Shown here: positions 51,440-59,113 of the stretch, in pieces
Numbering within the stretch: the first letter of the stretch is position 1
Layout: every line of letters begins with the position of its first letter
Assembly (NCBI GenBank): GCA_017960475.1
Contig: JAGCZH010000040.1
Span: 1 to 64,000 of the forward strand
Origin: Bacteroidales bacterium
GTDB lineage: Bacteria > Bacteroidota > Bacteroidia > Bacteroidales > P3
DNA: 64,000 bases
Direction: 5' to 3'
Notes under the pieces: model-generated
Seen by the model: only the letters and a program-made list of their open reading frames with translations
What the model was told of the DNA's origin: nothing
Database searches by the model: none
Made by a program: the position numbers and the translations under genes

Positions 51440-53686
51440 TTAGTCTCGTGTGAATTTGTGAATGTCGAGTTCGTCGGGCGAGACAAACCACACTACGTCG
51501 TTCTCATAGAAAACAGTGTCGGAGCGAGGGTTAAGAATATTCTCACCATTATGCTCTATGGCGATAATCATGGCATGGTAATGTTGCGAGAATCTCGACT
51601 GTGCAATAGTCATGCCAATAAAAGGATTTTCAGGATGAACGGTCAATCGATAGATATTCAACTCGTTGTCGCTGTGGTCGTGAATCAGCATGTCGGGCTC
51701 TACGTCGAGCACACTGCGCAGATGGCTTATCTGGTCTTCGTTACCCATCACCGACAGTTTGTCGCCAGGCATGATGAGCATGTCTTTGGAAGGCAGGTCA
51801 TATACCAGACCGGCACGCTCGATGGATACCACATTGATTCCGTAGTCCTCACGGAAATTTGTTTCCATCAGCCGTCGGCCTGAATAGGGCGAATATTGTG
51901 TTATGGGTATGCGCTCAAGATAGAAATTGTTTTCCAGCAGTGTGGGAATCTTGAACGATTGCTGCGCCTGCCGCGAGTTGAAGTTCTCGATAAACTGGTT
52001 TTCTATCCTTTGATAGAAGGCTATGGTGCGTTTGGAGAACATCACTACGATGGCGACGAAGATGACGAGGATGACAAGAAATCCGATGGCAAGATGTATG
52101 TATTCGCCTATGACAAGTCCTATGAAGAACAGTGCCATGAAGGTGCGCAGCAACAATACGGGGATTACTATAGCTTGGCTGTATTCCATCGAGTCTAACA
52201 ACTCTCGTATGCGTTGTCGGTTTACTCCGCGCACTGCCAGCGCCCACACAAAAGGCAGCATTATTGCCATGGTGGCTATCATGCCTATCAGGTTGCCCCA
52301 GAACGAGGGTGCGCCGGCGGCGTTGACAAACAACTTGTTGAGCAATGGCTTGAGCAATGTCATGGATAGAAGGGCTATGGCGCCGTTTATGGCTCCATAG
52401 AGCAGTATGTATGAGAACTGCTTCTTCAAAAACAATCTGACGGAGACAGTCTTGTTGGTCTGTTTCGCCGATGAACTGTAGCGCTCCAGGACCTCTTTCA
52501 GTTTCTGTGGCAGTTTGGGCTCTAGCCAGTTGTTGAAGGGCAGAGATGCTTTGATCATATATGGCGTCACGAAGGTCGTCACTATCGAGACAGAGACAAT
52601 GATGGGGTATATGTCGGGGTTGATGACACCGAACGAGAGTCCCAGCCCCGCTATGATGAACGAGAACTCTCCGATTTGGCAGAAACAGAATCCTGATTGG
52701 ATTGCCGTCTTGGTGTTTTTACCGGAGAGTATGAAACCCACCGTCGCGGCACTAGACTTGAATATTATCACCGTTGCGGCGATGGCAAGTATGGGCCATA
52801 TGTATTTCACCAGTATATGTGGGTCGACGAGCATGCCCACAGACACGAAGAAGACGGCACAGAAAAGGTTCTTTATAGGTGTTATGATTCTGTGAATGAC
52901 GTCGGCCTCGATGGTTTCGGCGAGGATGGCGCCCATCACGAAGGCTCCCAAAGCTGTGGAGAACCCGGCATATGAGGCCAGCACTACCATGCCGAAACAT
53001 AGTCCTACGGCAACAATACATAGGGTCTCTTCGGTCATGTAGCGTCTCATCCATTTCAAAAAGGTGGGGATGAGAAAAATGCCGAAGGTGAACCATACTA
53101 TCAGGAAGAAAACTAGTTTGCCTAGACTTAATGCCAGCTCACCACCGTTGAAACTCTTACTCACCGATATCGTCGACAGCAACACCAAAAGCAACACGGC
53201 AATCATATCCTCGACAACGAGCACGGCGGTCACCGACCCTGTGAATTTCTGCTGTTTCAGCTTCAGGTCGTCAAACGATTTGATGATGATAGATGTTGAC
53301 GATATTGAGAGCATACATCCTAGGAATATACATTCCATGGAGCTCCACCCCAGCAAATGCCCCACACTGGTGCCTATCAGGAACATTATGGCCAGCTCGG
53401 TTAATGCCGTGATGGCACCTGTGGCTCCCACTTTCTTCAGTTTCTTTATGCTGAACTCCAATCCCAATGCGAACATCAGGAAGACTATTCCGATATCGCT
53501 CCACACATGCACGTCGGTGGCATCTTTTACAGCTGGAAACCATGGGAAATAGGGACCTATGAAGAATCCCGCCACGATATAGCCTAATACTAGAGGCTGT
53601 TTCAACCATTTGAAAACTATGGTGATAATGCCTGCTGTGATGAGAATTATCGACAGGTCTAAAAAAAGCGGAGGTAGTGATGACAT
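51440..53686 (-). CDS. CPA2-family cation:proton antiporter with C-terminal TrkA-C domain (KefB-like)
   Basis: 748 residues. Membrane domain about 1-400 with the CPA2 pattern KQPLVLGYIVAGFFIGP, FALGLEFSIKKL and ALGAFVMGAILAET; a second hydrophobic part about 420-560 (ILLYGAINGAIALLSMTLL); then a cytosolic TrkA-C domain about 590-680 (GINVVSIERAGLVYDLPSKD, MPGDKLSVMGNEDQI). Probably a K+/H+ or Na+/H+ antiporter for pH homeostasis. The extra membrane block makes it longer than E. coli KefB (601) but is common in Bacteroidota. Monocistronic. Confidence 0.9.
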   Translation of the reverse strand: MSSLPPLFLDLSIILITAGIITIVFKWLKQPLVLGYIVAGFFIGPYFPWFPAVKDATDVHVWSDIGIVFLMFALGLEFSIKKLKKVGATGAITALTELAIMFLIGTSVGHLLGWSSMECIFLGCMLSISSTSIIIKSFDDLKLKQQKFTGSVTAVLVVEDMIAVLLLVLLSTISVSKSFNGGELALSLGKLVFFLIVWFTFGIFLIPTFLKWMRRYMTEETLCIVAVGLCFGMVVLASYAGFSTALGAFVMGAILAETIEADVIHRIITPIKNLFCAVFFVSVGMLVDPHILVKYIWPILAIAATVIIFKSSAATVGFILSGKNTKTAIQSGFCFCQIGEFSFIIAGLGLSFGVINPDIYPIIVSVSIVTTFVTPYMIKASLPFNNWLEPKLPQKLKEVLERYSSSAKQTNKTVSVRLFLKKQFSYILLYGAINGAIALLSMTLLKPLLNKLFVNAAGAPSFWGNLIGMIATMAIMLPFVWALAVRGVNRQRIRELLDSMEYSQAIVIPVLLLRTFMALFFIGLVIGEYIHLAIGFLVILVIFVAIVVMFSKRTIAFYQRIENQFIENFNSRQAQQSFKIPTLLENNFYLERIPITQYSPYSGRRLMETNFREDYGINVVSIERAGLVYDLPSKDMLIMPGDKLSVMGNEDQISHLRSVLDVEPDMLIHDHSDNELNIYRLTVHPENPFIGMTIAQSRFSQHYHAMIIAIEHNGENILNPRSDTVFYENDVVWFVSPDELDIHKFTRD

Positions 53687-53787
53687 GGTTTCTTGCTCTT
53701 TGGGTGACTAATTCGGACTGCTCTTGTTTGCTTTTCTCGCTATACCTTACTGATATATTGTTACAGAGCGCATTAGCAATTATTTTG

Positions 53788-53795
53788 CAAAGATA
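53788..53795 (-). promoter_or_regulatory. Antiporter promoter -7 box
   Basis: TATCTTTG on the minus strand, about 100 bases upstream of the ATG at 53686. Confidence 0.5.
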
Positions 53796-53916
53796 CTAAA
53801 AATTCCTGAATAATCCATGGTTTTGTGAAAAAGTCTCTCATCCCACGTTCCCCTCTTTTGTGTGTCTTTTTTTACCGGCACCCCTTTTATTATTTTGCCA
53901 TGTCAAAAATAATGTG

Positions 53917-53924
53917 TATTTTTG
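53917..53924 (+). promoter_or_regulatory. Promoter -7 box of the mntA-hepT operon
   Basis: TATTTTTG then CA, 28 bases before the ATG at 53953. Confidence 0.65.
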
Positions 53925-53952
53925 CAAATTGAAAAATAAACAGCAAAAGCCT

Positions 53953-54255
53953 ATGAGTACCGAGATGATGACCAAAATCATAGCCGAGTATTTCAAGACG
54001 CAGCCCGTCCTCAAAGCGTGGCTCTTCGGCTCTTTCGCCCGCGGCGAGGAAACACCGCGGAGCGATGTTGATATTCTGTTTGTCCCCGATCGTTCTGGCA
54101 AGCCTTTCACTCTGTTTACCCACGGCGGTATGCTGATGGATTTGCAGGAATTGCTCGGTCGCGAAGTTGATTTGGTGGAAGAAGGATCACTCCGTCCATA
54201 TGCTGCTGCAACCGCTAACCGTGATAAAATCCTTATTTATGAGAGAGCGAGCTAG
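53953..54255 (+). CDS. mntA: MntA-type nucleotidyltransferase antitoxin
   Basis: 100 residues. Minimal nucleotidyltransferase: GSFARGEETPRSDVD, with G26, S27 and metal-binding D38, D40, then DLQELLGREVDLV (third acidic position). In type VII toxin-antitoxin systems MntA neutralises HepT by adding AMP units to a tyrosine near the HepT active site. The hepT gene overlaps it by 17 bases. The frame is open upstream from 53860, but only the ATG at 53953 gives the family N-terminus and lies after the promoter box. Confidence 0.88.
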   Translation: MSTEMMTKIIAEYFKTQPVLKAWLFGSFARGEETPRSDVDILFVPDRSGKPFTLFTHGGMLMDLQELLGREVDLVEEGSLRPYAAATANRDKILIYERAS

Positions 54256-54736
54256 AGACAAAGGTCGGTTGGAAGACATTATAGAATATTCCAACAATGT
54301 AACGAAGTTCATCAACGGTCACACCCTTGAAACTTTCGTCGCTGACAAGCTTACCTACTATTCCGTGATAAAGAACGTCGAGGTGGTGGGCGAGGCTTCG
54401 TATATGCTGAGCAAGGCCTTCAAGAAGGCACATCCCGCCACACCATGGAAGACAGTACAAGGAATGCGTCATGTGCTTGTGCACGATTATGCCCATATCG
54501 TATCAGAAACATTGTTCGATACCGCTGTCAACGGCATTCCAGAACTGCGGCAGCAGGTGGAAAGATACCTTGCCGAGACCGACTGGGAGGCGTGGGAGTC
54601 TCTCCCCGACGACTTCGAGGATATTGTAGACGAGAACGCTGTGAAGCTTGCTCGACGCATGAAGACCGACGGTATGGCGGCAGGGCAGATTAGCAGGTAT
54701 ACAGGACTGACAGAAAAAGAAATAGAAAAACTGTAA
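54239..54736 (+). CDS. hepT: HepT-like HEPN ribonuclease toxin with an extra C-terminal tail
   Basis: 165 residues; partner of MntA. HEPN domain about 1-115 with the RX4H motif RHVLVHDY (R77, H82, and Y84, the expected AMPylation site). HepT proteins are usually 110-140 residues; here about 45 more residues follow DWEAWESLPDDF, ending KLARRMKTDGMAAGQISRYT and GLTEKEIEKL. That tail resembles the C-terminal EGxxxxxIAxxTGLSxEEIxxL section of Rpn/PD-(D/E)XK transposase-like proteins, and could be a small helical or DNA-contacting add-on. Predicted to cleave RNA (or tRNA) when free of MntA. Followed by a good terminator. Confidence 0.82.
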   Translation: MRERARDKGRLEDIIEYSNNVTKFINGHTLETFVADKLTYYSVIKNVEVVGEASYMLSKAFKKAHPATPWKTVQGMRHVLVHDYAHIVSETLFDTAVNGIPELRQQVERYLAETDWEAWESLPDDFEDIVDENAVKLARRMKTDGMAAGQISRYTGLTEKEIEKL

Positions 54737-54839
54737 ACAGAATAACAAATCGATAATAACTAAAGTAATGCTTATGTAGCAGGTAAAATAATATAGTAAT
54801 GACAATCATAATGAGCTGACGCTCTTGTGTGAAAAATCA

Positions 54840-54883
54840 TTGCCATCGATTGGGTATTTCTCTTTCGGTGGCAAATTTTTTTT
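54840..54883 (+). terminator. mntA-hepT terminator
   Basis: TTGCCATCGA (54840-54849) pairs with TTTCGGTGGCAA (54863-54874; one G-U), followed by eight T. About 100 bases past the hepT stop. Confidence 0.82.
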
Positions 54884-54911
54884 GTGGAATCGGAAAGAGT
54901 TTGTAATTTTG
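54881..54911 (+). promoter_or_regulatory. Promoter of the structured leader / methyltransferase operon
   Basis: -33 TTTG (54881-54884), exactly 19-base spacer, -7 TAATTTTG (54904-54911), then CA. One of the best promoter matches in the window, yet 330 bases from the next protein start. Confidence 0.72.
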
Positions 54912-54916
54912 CAAAA

Positions 54917-55190
54917 TAGTTTCGGGGGAGAAATACCGAAACGATAATTGAAGCATTTGCTATTATTTCGCGTTAAGCCAAAAATGCGTCGGAAACATTG
55001 ATTGGAATAACAACGCCTTGAAATAATAGAGGGTAGGGGTATCAGGGATGATGCTCTTGTCGATTGGTATAGCAATGCTCACGCACAAACAGCGTGATGC
55101 ATTCTGGTTAATCGACAGGGGTTCCAAAGCATTCCGACGCATTGCCCCTCAGCTTAACGCAACAAGAGGCATCGCGCTTTCTTTTTGCGA
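54917..55190 (+). ncRNA. Candidate structured RNA (leader or small RNA) with a long imperfect hairpin
   Basis: No ORF of note. Just after the promoter, GTTTCGG/CCGAAAC (54919-54925 with 54936-54942) forms a hairpin. Then a nested long hairpin spans 54970-55160: GCGTTAAG/CTTAACGC (54970-54977:55153-55160), AATGCGTCGGAA/TTCCGACGCATT (54983-54994:55132-55143), TTGGAA/TTCCAA (55002-55007:55122-55127), GTCGATT/AATCGAC (55059-55065:55110-55116), AATGC/GCATT (55074-55078:55099-55103) and TCACGC/GCGTGA (55079-55084:55092-55097), apical loop ACAAACA. That is 44 perfect pairs, with one large left-side bulge (55008-55058). No clear terminator follows. It may be a regulatory leader, a free small RNA (6S-like shape) or a palindromic mobile relic. 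Confidence 0.5.
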
Positions 55191-55195
55191 TCAGG

Positions 55196-55237
55196 CGATT
55201 GATAGTTAAATGCCGGTATTGAAAAAACTATCAATCG
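55196..55237 (+). promoter_or_regulatory. Perfect 12-bp inverted repeat three bases before the methyltransferase start
   Basis: CGATTGATAGTT (55196-55207) and AACTATCAATCG (55226-55237), 18-base loop; the ATG is at 55241. In RNA it would sequester the initiation region; in DNA it could be an operator for a dimeric regulator. Confidence 0.65.
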
Positions 55238-55240
55238 ATT

Positions 55241-56356
55241 ATGGCAAACGAACACCTGGCGAAGGCGAAAGCCACAAAGAACGACGAGTTCTATACACAA
55301 TATCCTGACATACAGACCGAAATAAACGCTTATCTCGACTATAATCCCGACGTGTTTCGTGGCAAGACTGTGCTGCTCCCTTGTGATGACCCTGAATGTA
55401 GCAATTTTACCCGCTTCTTCGCAGAACACTTTGAGTTGCTGGGACTAAAGAAGCTCATCAGCACAAGCTATGCCATTGAGAGCAAGCAATATAAGATAGG
55501 TTTGCAAACTACTATGTTTGAGCAACAGTCGCCACAATATGATGCCGACAAGAGTAAGACACATGGCAAGATTTTTATCCTCGAACGAGACCATACAGGG
55601 GATGGAAGAATTGATCTCGACGATTTGCAGTGGCAATATCTTTATGGAGACGGCGACTTCCGTAGCACAGAAGTTACCGCCTTACGCGATGAAGCCGACA
55701 TCATAGTCACCAATCCGCCTTTTTCTCTTTTCAGAGAGTTCGTAGCGTGGCTGATGGAAGGGAAAAAGCAGTTTATTATTATTGGAACATTGAATGCTAT
55801 TTCTTACAGAGAGGTATTTCCCCTAATAATGAATAATAGAATATGGCTTGGAGCTACGGGTTTTATGTCTGATATGGTGTTTGGTGTTCCAGAGGGATAT
55901 AATGTTAAAGAAGATGACAAGAAAAAGGCGGAACGCCTTGGATATGTTGGTAATTACACAAGATTGGGTAATTCTTGCTGGTTTACTAATGTTGATCATG
56001 GCAAAAGGCATAACCCAATTAGATTAATGACAGTGTCTGAGAATATTAAACATAGCAAACATAAAGAATTAAGAGATAAAAAAGAATATTCACAATATGT
56101 TAATATTGATGCCATTGAGGTGTCACACATTGATTCAATCCCATCAGACTATACCGGGAAAATGGGAGTTCCTGTGTCTTTTCTTGATAGGTATTGTCCT
56201 GAACAATTTGAAATATTGGGAATTAGTCTTGTCCTCGGAATAAATAAGCCCAAAGACTTACCAAAGGAGAAGCAAGGCGGTCCTGCATTCTATCTTTTTG
56301 AAGATGGCGAATACAAAAGAATGTACACAAGAATATTAATCCGTAAAAAGCAATAA
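55241..56356 (+). CDS. EcoRI-type adenine-specific DNA methyltransferase
   Basis: 371 residues. N-terminal [20 protein letters not shown] and [20 protein letters not shown] are the hallmark of M.EcoRI-like adenine methyltransferases; the catalytic motif IV is [11 protein letters not shown] (N158-F161). Further family blocks: [28 protein letters not shown] and [20 protein letters not shown]. Methylates N6 of adenine in an unknown site. The following nuclease gene starts two bases after its stop, so together they look like a restriction-modification unit. The AT-rich second half (from about 55780) suggests transfer. Start fixed by [13 protein letters not shown]. Confidence 0.88.
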   Translation: MANEHLAKAKATKNDEFYTQYPDIQTEINAYLDYNPDVFRGKTVLLPCDDPECSNFTRFFAEHFELLGLKKLISTSYAIESKQYKIGLQTTMFEQQSPQYDADKSKTHGKIFILERDHTGDGRIDLDDLQWQYLYGDGDFRSTEVTALRDEADIIVTNPPFSLFREFVAWLMEGKKQFIIIGTLNAISYREVFPLIMNNRIWLGATGFMSDMVFGVPEGYNVKEDDKKKAERLGYVGNYTRLGNSCWFTNVDHGKRHNPIRLMTVSENIKHSKHKELRDKKEYSQYVNIDAIEVSHIDSIPSDYTGKMGVPVSFLDRYCPEQFEILGISLVLGINKPKDLPKEKQGGPAFYLFEDGEYKRMYTRILIRKKQ

Positions 56357-56358
56357 CT

Positions 56359-57555
56359 ATGATGGATCCTGAGTTTAAAAAGTATACCGTGCGCGAGATA
56401 TGCGACGGTTTTGAATATAACAAACTGGAAGGCAAGGGCCTCTATGGGCTGAAAGGCAGGCTGACCATACAGCCTGAATACCAGCGTAACTATATCTATG
56501 CTGACGGCAAACGAGACGTTGCGGTAATAGATTCTGTGCTAAAGGGATATCCTCTTGGATTGATATACTTCAACAAAGTGGGCGATGACCGTTACGAGGT
56601 ACTCGATGGACAGCAACGCATCACCTCGTTGGGTCGATTTATCAAGAATCAGTTCGACGTGAAGTATGGTGACAAAATCAGAAGTTTCACCGGTCTTGAC
56701 AAAGAAGTGCAAGACAGAATACTCAACACTCAACTGTTGGTATATATCTGCAAAGGTACCGAGGAGGAGATTAAAGAGTGGTTCAAGACCATCAATATCG
56801 CCGGTATACCACTCAATAAACAGGAAGAACGCAATGCTATATTTAGCGGTCCATTTGTGACGGCATGCAAAGCAGAATTCTCGAACACGGAATATGCCGA
56901 AAATCAAAAGTGGGGTAGTTTCGTGAAAGGCCCTGCCAACCGGCAACAGTTTCTTGCAACCGCATTGGAATGGGTTGCCAATAGCAAAACGGTGTCGCCC
57001 GATACGGCCTTATCCAAGGAACCAGTGGAAGCATATCTAAGCAAGCATCGACGTGACGACAATATCAAGGAGATAAAGAACTATTTTGAAACAGTAATCA
57101 ACTGGGCTGACAATCTGTTCGACGAGATTGAGCCTGAAATGTGTGGTTTGCCCTGGGGAGATTTGTATGAACGATTTGGAAAGATGCCGTATGACCACAC
57201 CGAGGTGTCTGCAAAAGTAAAACAATTACTGCAAGATGACTATATACAGGATCGTCGCGGTGTTTATGAATATGTATTGGGCGGATGTGTAGACAAAAAA
57301 TTACTTAACGTTCGTTTATTCGATAAAGCTACTCAACGTCGTGTCTATTTGCGTCAAACTGAACAGGCAAAAGCAAAAGGTGTAAGCAACTGTCCATTAT
57401 GTGCGACGGGTCCTGGTAACAAAGCCAAAACCATATACAAGATAGAGGAAATGGAAGCAGACCATGTGACGGCTTGGAGCAAAGGAGGCGCAACCACCGA
57501 AGATAATTGTCAGATGTTATGCAGAACGCACAACCAAGCTAAAGGCAACAGGTAA
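56359..57555 (+). CDS. DUF262 (GmrS-like) protein with C-terminal HNH nuclease
   Basis: 398 residues. N-terminal DUF262/ParB-like domain with PEYQRNYIY and the nucleotide-binding [11 protein letters not shown] (D83-R87), helical middle, and a C-terminal HNH zinc-finger nuclease: CPLC (345-348), [12 protein letters not shown] (D368, H369), N383 and CRTHNQAKG (C388, H391, N392). DUF262 with a nuclease is seen in GmrSD-type modification-dependent restriction enzymes and other defence loci. Here it is tightly coupled to an adenine methyltransferase, suggesting it cuts unmodified DNA or senses nucleotides. A terminator follows at 57615-57660. Confidence 0.88.
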   Translation: MMDPEFKKYTVREICDGFEYNKLEGKGLYGLKGRLTIQPEYQRNYIYADGKRDVAVIDSVLKGYPLGLIYFNKVGDDRYEVLDGQQRITSLGRFIKNQFDVKYGDKIRSFTGLDKEVQDRILNTQLLVYICKGTEEEIKEWFKTINIAGIPLNKQEERNAIFSGPFVTACKAEFSNTEYAENQKWGSFVKGPANRQQFLATALEWVANSKTVSPDTALSKEPVEAYLSKHRRDDNIKEIKNYFETVINWADNLFDEIEPEMCGLPWGDLYERFGKMPYDHTEVSAKVKQLLQDDYIQDRRGVYEYVLGGCVDKKLLNVRLFDKATQRRVYLRQTEQAKAKGVSNCPLCATGPGNKAKTIYKIEEMEADHVTAWSKGGATTEDNCQMLCRTHNQAKGNR

Positions 57556-57614
57556 TCCCGCCAAGAAAGTGGTGGTGATAAGGTAGGCTGACAAAATAAC
57601 ATGTCTTTACACAG

Positions 57615-57660
57615 AAAAAGAGTGTACCTTCCTCCAGGAAATGTATACTCTTTTTGCTTT
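57615..57660 (+). terminator. Terminator of the methyltransferase-nuclease operon
   Basis: AAAAAGAGTGTAC (57615-57627) pairs with GTATACTCTTTTT (57643-57655; one G-U), followed by GCTTT. Confidence 0.78.
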
Positions 57661-57745
57661 ACAGAGGAGTGCTATACTGCCAAACCTCAGACGACACAAC
57701 CACCATCAGCAATACTGTTTTTGCCTCGGTTTTCCTTTCCCTATC

Positions 57746-57776
57746 TTTGCTGTGTCTAATAAAATTCTTATTTTTG
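57746..57776 (+). promoter_or_regulatory. Promoter of the membrane protein gene at 57836
   Basis: -33 TTTG (57746-57749), 19-base spacer, -7 TATTTTTG (57769-57776), 59 bases to the ATG. A second possible box, TATCTTTG, lies at 57742-57749. Confidence 0.68.
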
Positions 57777-57835
57777 CAAATCGTATGTTTCTGTATAACA
57801 TATCGCAACGTATTAATTAACACAATTATAAAAAG

Positions 57836-58540
57836 ATGAAAAAACAAGACTGGATATTGATTTTTTGCGTTGTCGTCGTTCTGACGCCTTTCTTCATTCC
57901 CGCTACGGGCTTTTTCGACTGGTTCTGCTCCACCACCAAAGAGCATCCCTACATTATGGCGTTCTTCAAATTCGCCATTCTCGCCACTCTTGGCGAGATG
58001 CTGGCTCTCCGCATTCGCAAAGGTGTCTACAACGAGCCTGGCTTCGGCGTCGTGCCTCGCATGATGGTGTGGGGATTCCTCGGCATGTGCATAGCTATGG
58101 CTATGGTCATCTTCAAGTCGGGCGTGCCTGCATTCCTCGAGAGTGTCGTTGGCTGTGAGAAGGGCACTATGAGCGCTCTTTTGCTTGCCGAGCAGTTCTC
58201 TTGGGGCAAGCTGGGTGTCGCCTTCGCCGTTAGTGTGCTTATGAACTCAATCTTCGCACCTGTCATGATGACATTCCACAAGTGCACCGATATCCACATC
58301 TTGGACAACGGTGGCACAGTGAGAGGTTTGCTACGCCCCATGAAAATGCGCGAGATATTCTCCTCCAAGGTCAACTGGGATGTCCAGTGGAATGTGGTCA
58401 TCAAGAAAACCATCCCTCTGTTTTGGTTCCCAGCCCATACCATCACTTTCATTTTGCCTGCCACTTTCCAGGTGCTCTTCGCCGCTCTCCTCGGCGTCGC
58501 CCTTGGTCTCATTCTGGCTCTTGCTGGCGGCAAGAAATAA
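57836..58540 (+). CDS. Polytopic membrane protein, possibly Mpv17/PMP22-like
   Basis: 234 residues with about five to six hydrophobic segments (WILIFCVVVVLTPFFIPATG; MMVWGFLGMCIAMAMVIF; LGVAFAVSVLMNSIFAPVMM; ITFILPATFQVLFAALLGV). The C-terminal VNWDVQWNVVIKKTIPLFWF-type stretch, followed by the FILPATFQVLFAALLG helix, resembles the C-terminal signature of the Mpv17/PMP22 family (W-P-x-W-x-x-x-Q-x-x-N-F), but with changes, so the name is tentative. Function unknown. Own promoter; unrelated to the defence genes before it by composition (higher GC). Confidence 0.55.
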   Translation: MKKQDWILIFCVVVVLTPFFIPATGFFDWFCSTTKEHPYIMAFFKFAILATLGEMLALRIRKGVYNEPGFGVVPRMMVWGFLGMCIAMAMVIFKSGVPAFLESVVGCEKGTMSALLLAEQFSWGKLGVAFAVSVLMNSIFAPVMMTFHKCTDIHILDNGGTVRGLLRPMKMREIFSSKVNWDVQWNVVIKKTIPLFWFPAHTITFILPATFQVLFAALLGVALGLILALAGGKK

Positions 58541-58618
58541 TTGGTTATATACAATCCCTCAAGGGCAGAAATTGACCAAATCTAAACAAATCACTCAAAT
58601 CATATTCATACGTATTCT

Positions 58619-59047
58619 ATGGATTTAATCAAAGAGCATAACAATAAATATGATTTCTTCCGTGAGATTACTGGTGTTGCTATGAAAGTTCATAGCAAAT
58701 ACAAATATGGATTGTTGGAATCTGCTTATGAGGCTGCACTTAAATATCTCTTAAAAGAGAATGGCTATACGGTAGAAAGTCAAGTATACCTACCCATATT
58801 TTGGGAAGATGTACAGTTAGACCAGTCATATCGAATGGATTTGGTTATCAACAACGACATAATTGTAGAACTTAAATCTATCAACTTTATTGACACTCCG
58901 CAGCGCAGACAGTTATGGAACTATATGAATCTTACTCATAAACCATACGGGATGTTGATCAACTTTAGTCCGGAAGGCTTATACTCCGAATGGTATCATA
59001 GAAATGACACAACTGGTGAAATAGACAAAATCAAGCTTATAAATTAA
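58619..59047 (+). CDS. GxxExxY protein
   Basis: 142 residues with the naming motif GLLESAYEAAL (G31, E34, Y37), then YRMDLVINNDIIVELKSINF (an E-x-K/PD-(D/E)XK-like core: MDLV and VELKS) and LWNYMNLTHKPYGMLINF. Members of TIGR04256 (GxxExxY) are small nuclease-fold-like proteins scattered across Bacteroidota, often in repeat-rich or mobile regions; none has an established role. AT-rich compared with the flanking genes, which suggests recent acquisition. No separate promoter box is visible. Confidence 0.85.
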   Translation: MDLIKEHNNKYDFFREITGVAMKVHSKYKYGLLESAYEAALKYLLKENGYTVESQVYLPIFWEDVQLDQSYRMDLVINNDIIVELKSINFIDTPQRRQLWNYMNLTHKPYGMLINFSPEGLYSEWYHRNDTTGEIDKIKLIN

Positions 59048-59113
59048 CTATTTGAAAGATTTGTTTTTATTTGAGGTATTTCTCGCGAAGCGATAAAATA
59101 ACAACAACTTGAA

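Noticed and set aside
54970..55160. tmRNA, RNase P RNA or group II intron
   Set aside because: No tRNA-like ends, no tag reading frame, no P4 core (GAGGAAAGTCC) and no domain V motif. 6S-like shape remains possible but is not proven.
54917..55240. Retron msr-msd
   Set aside because: A long hairpin is present, but no reverse transcriptase gene lies in or near the locus.
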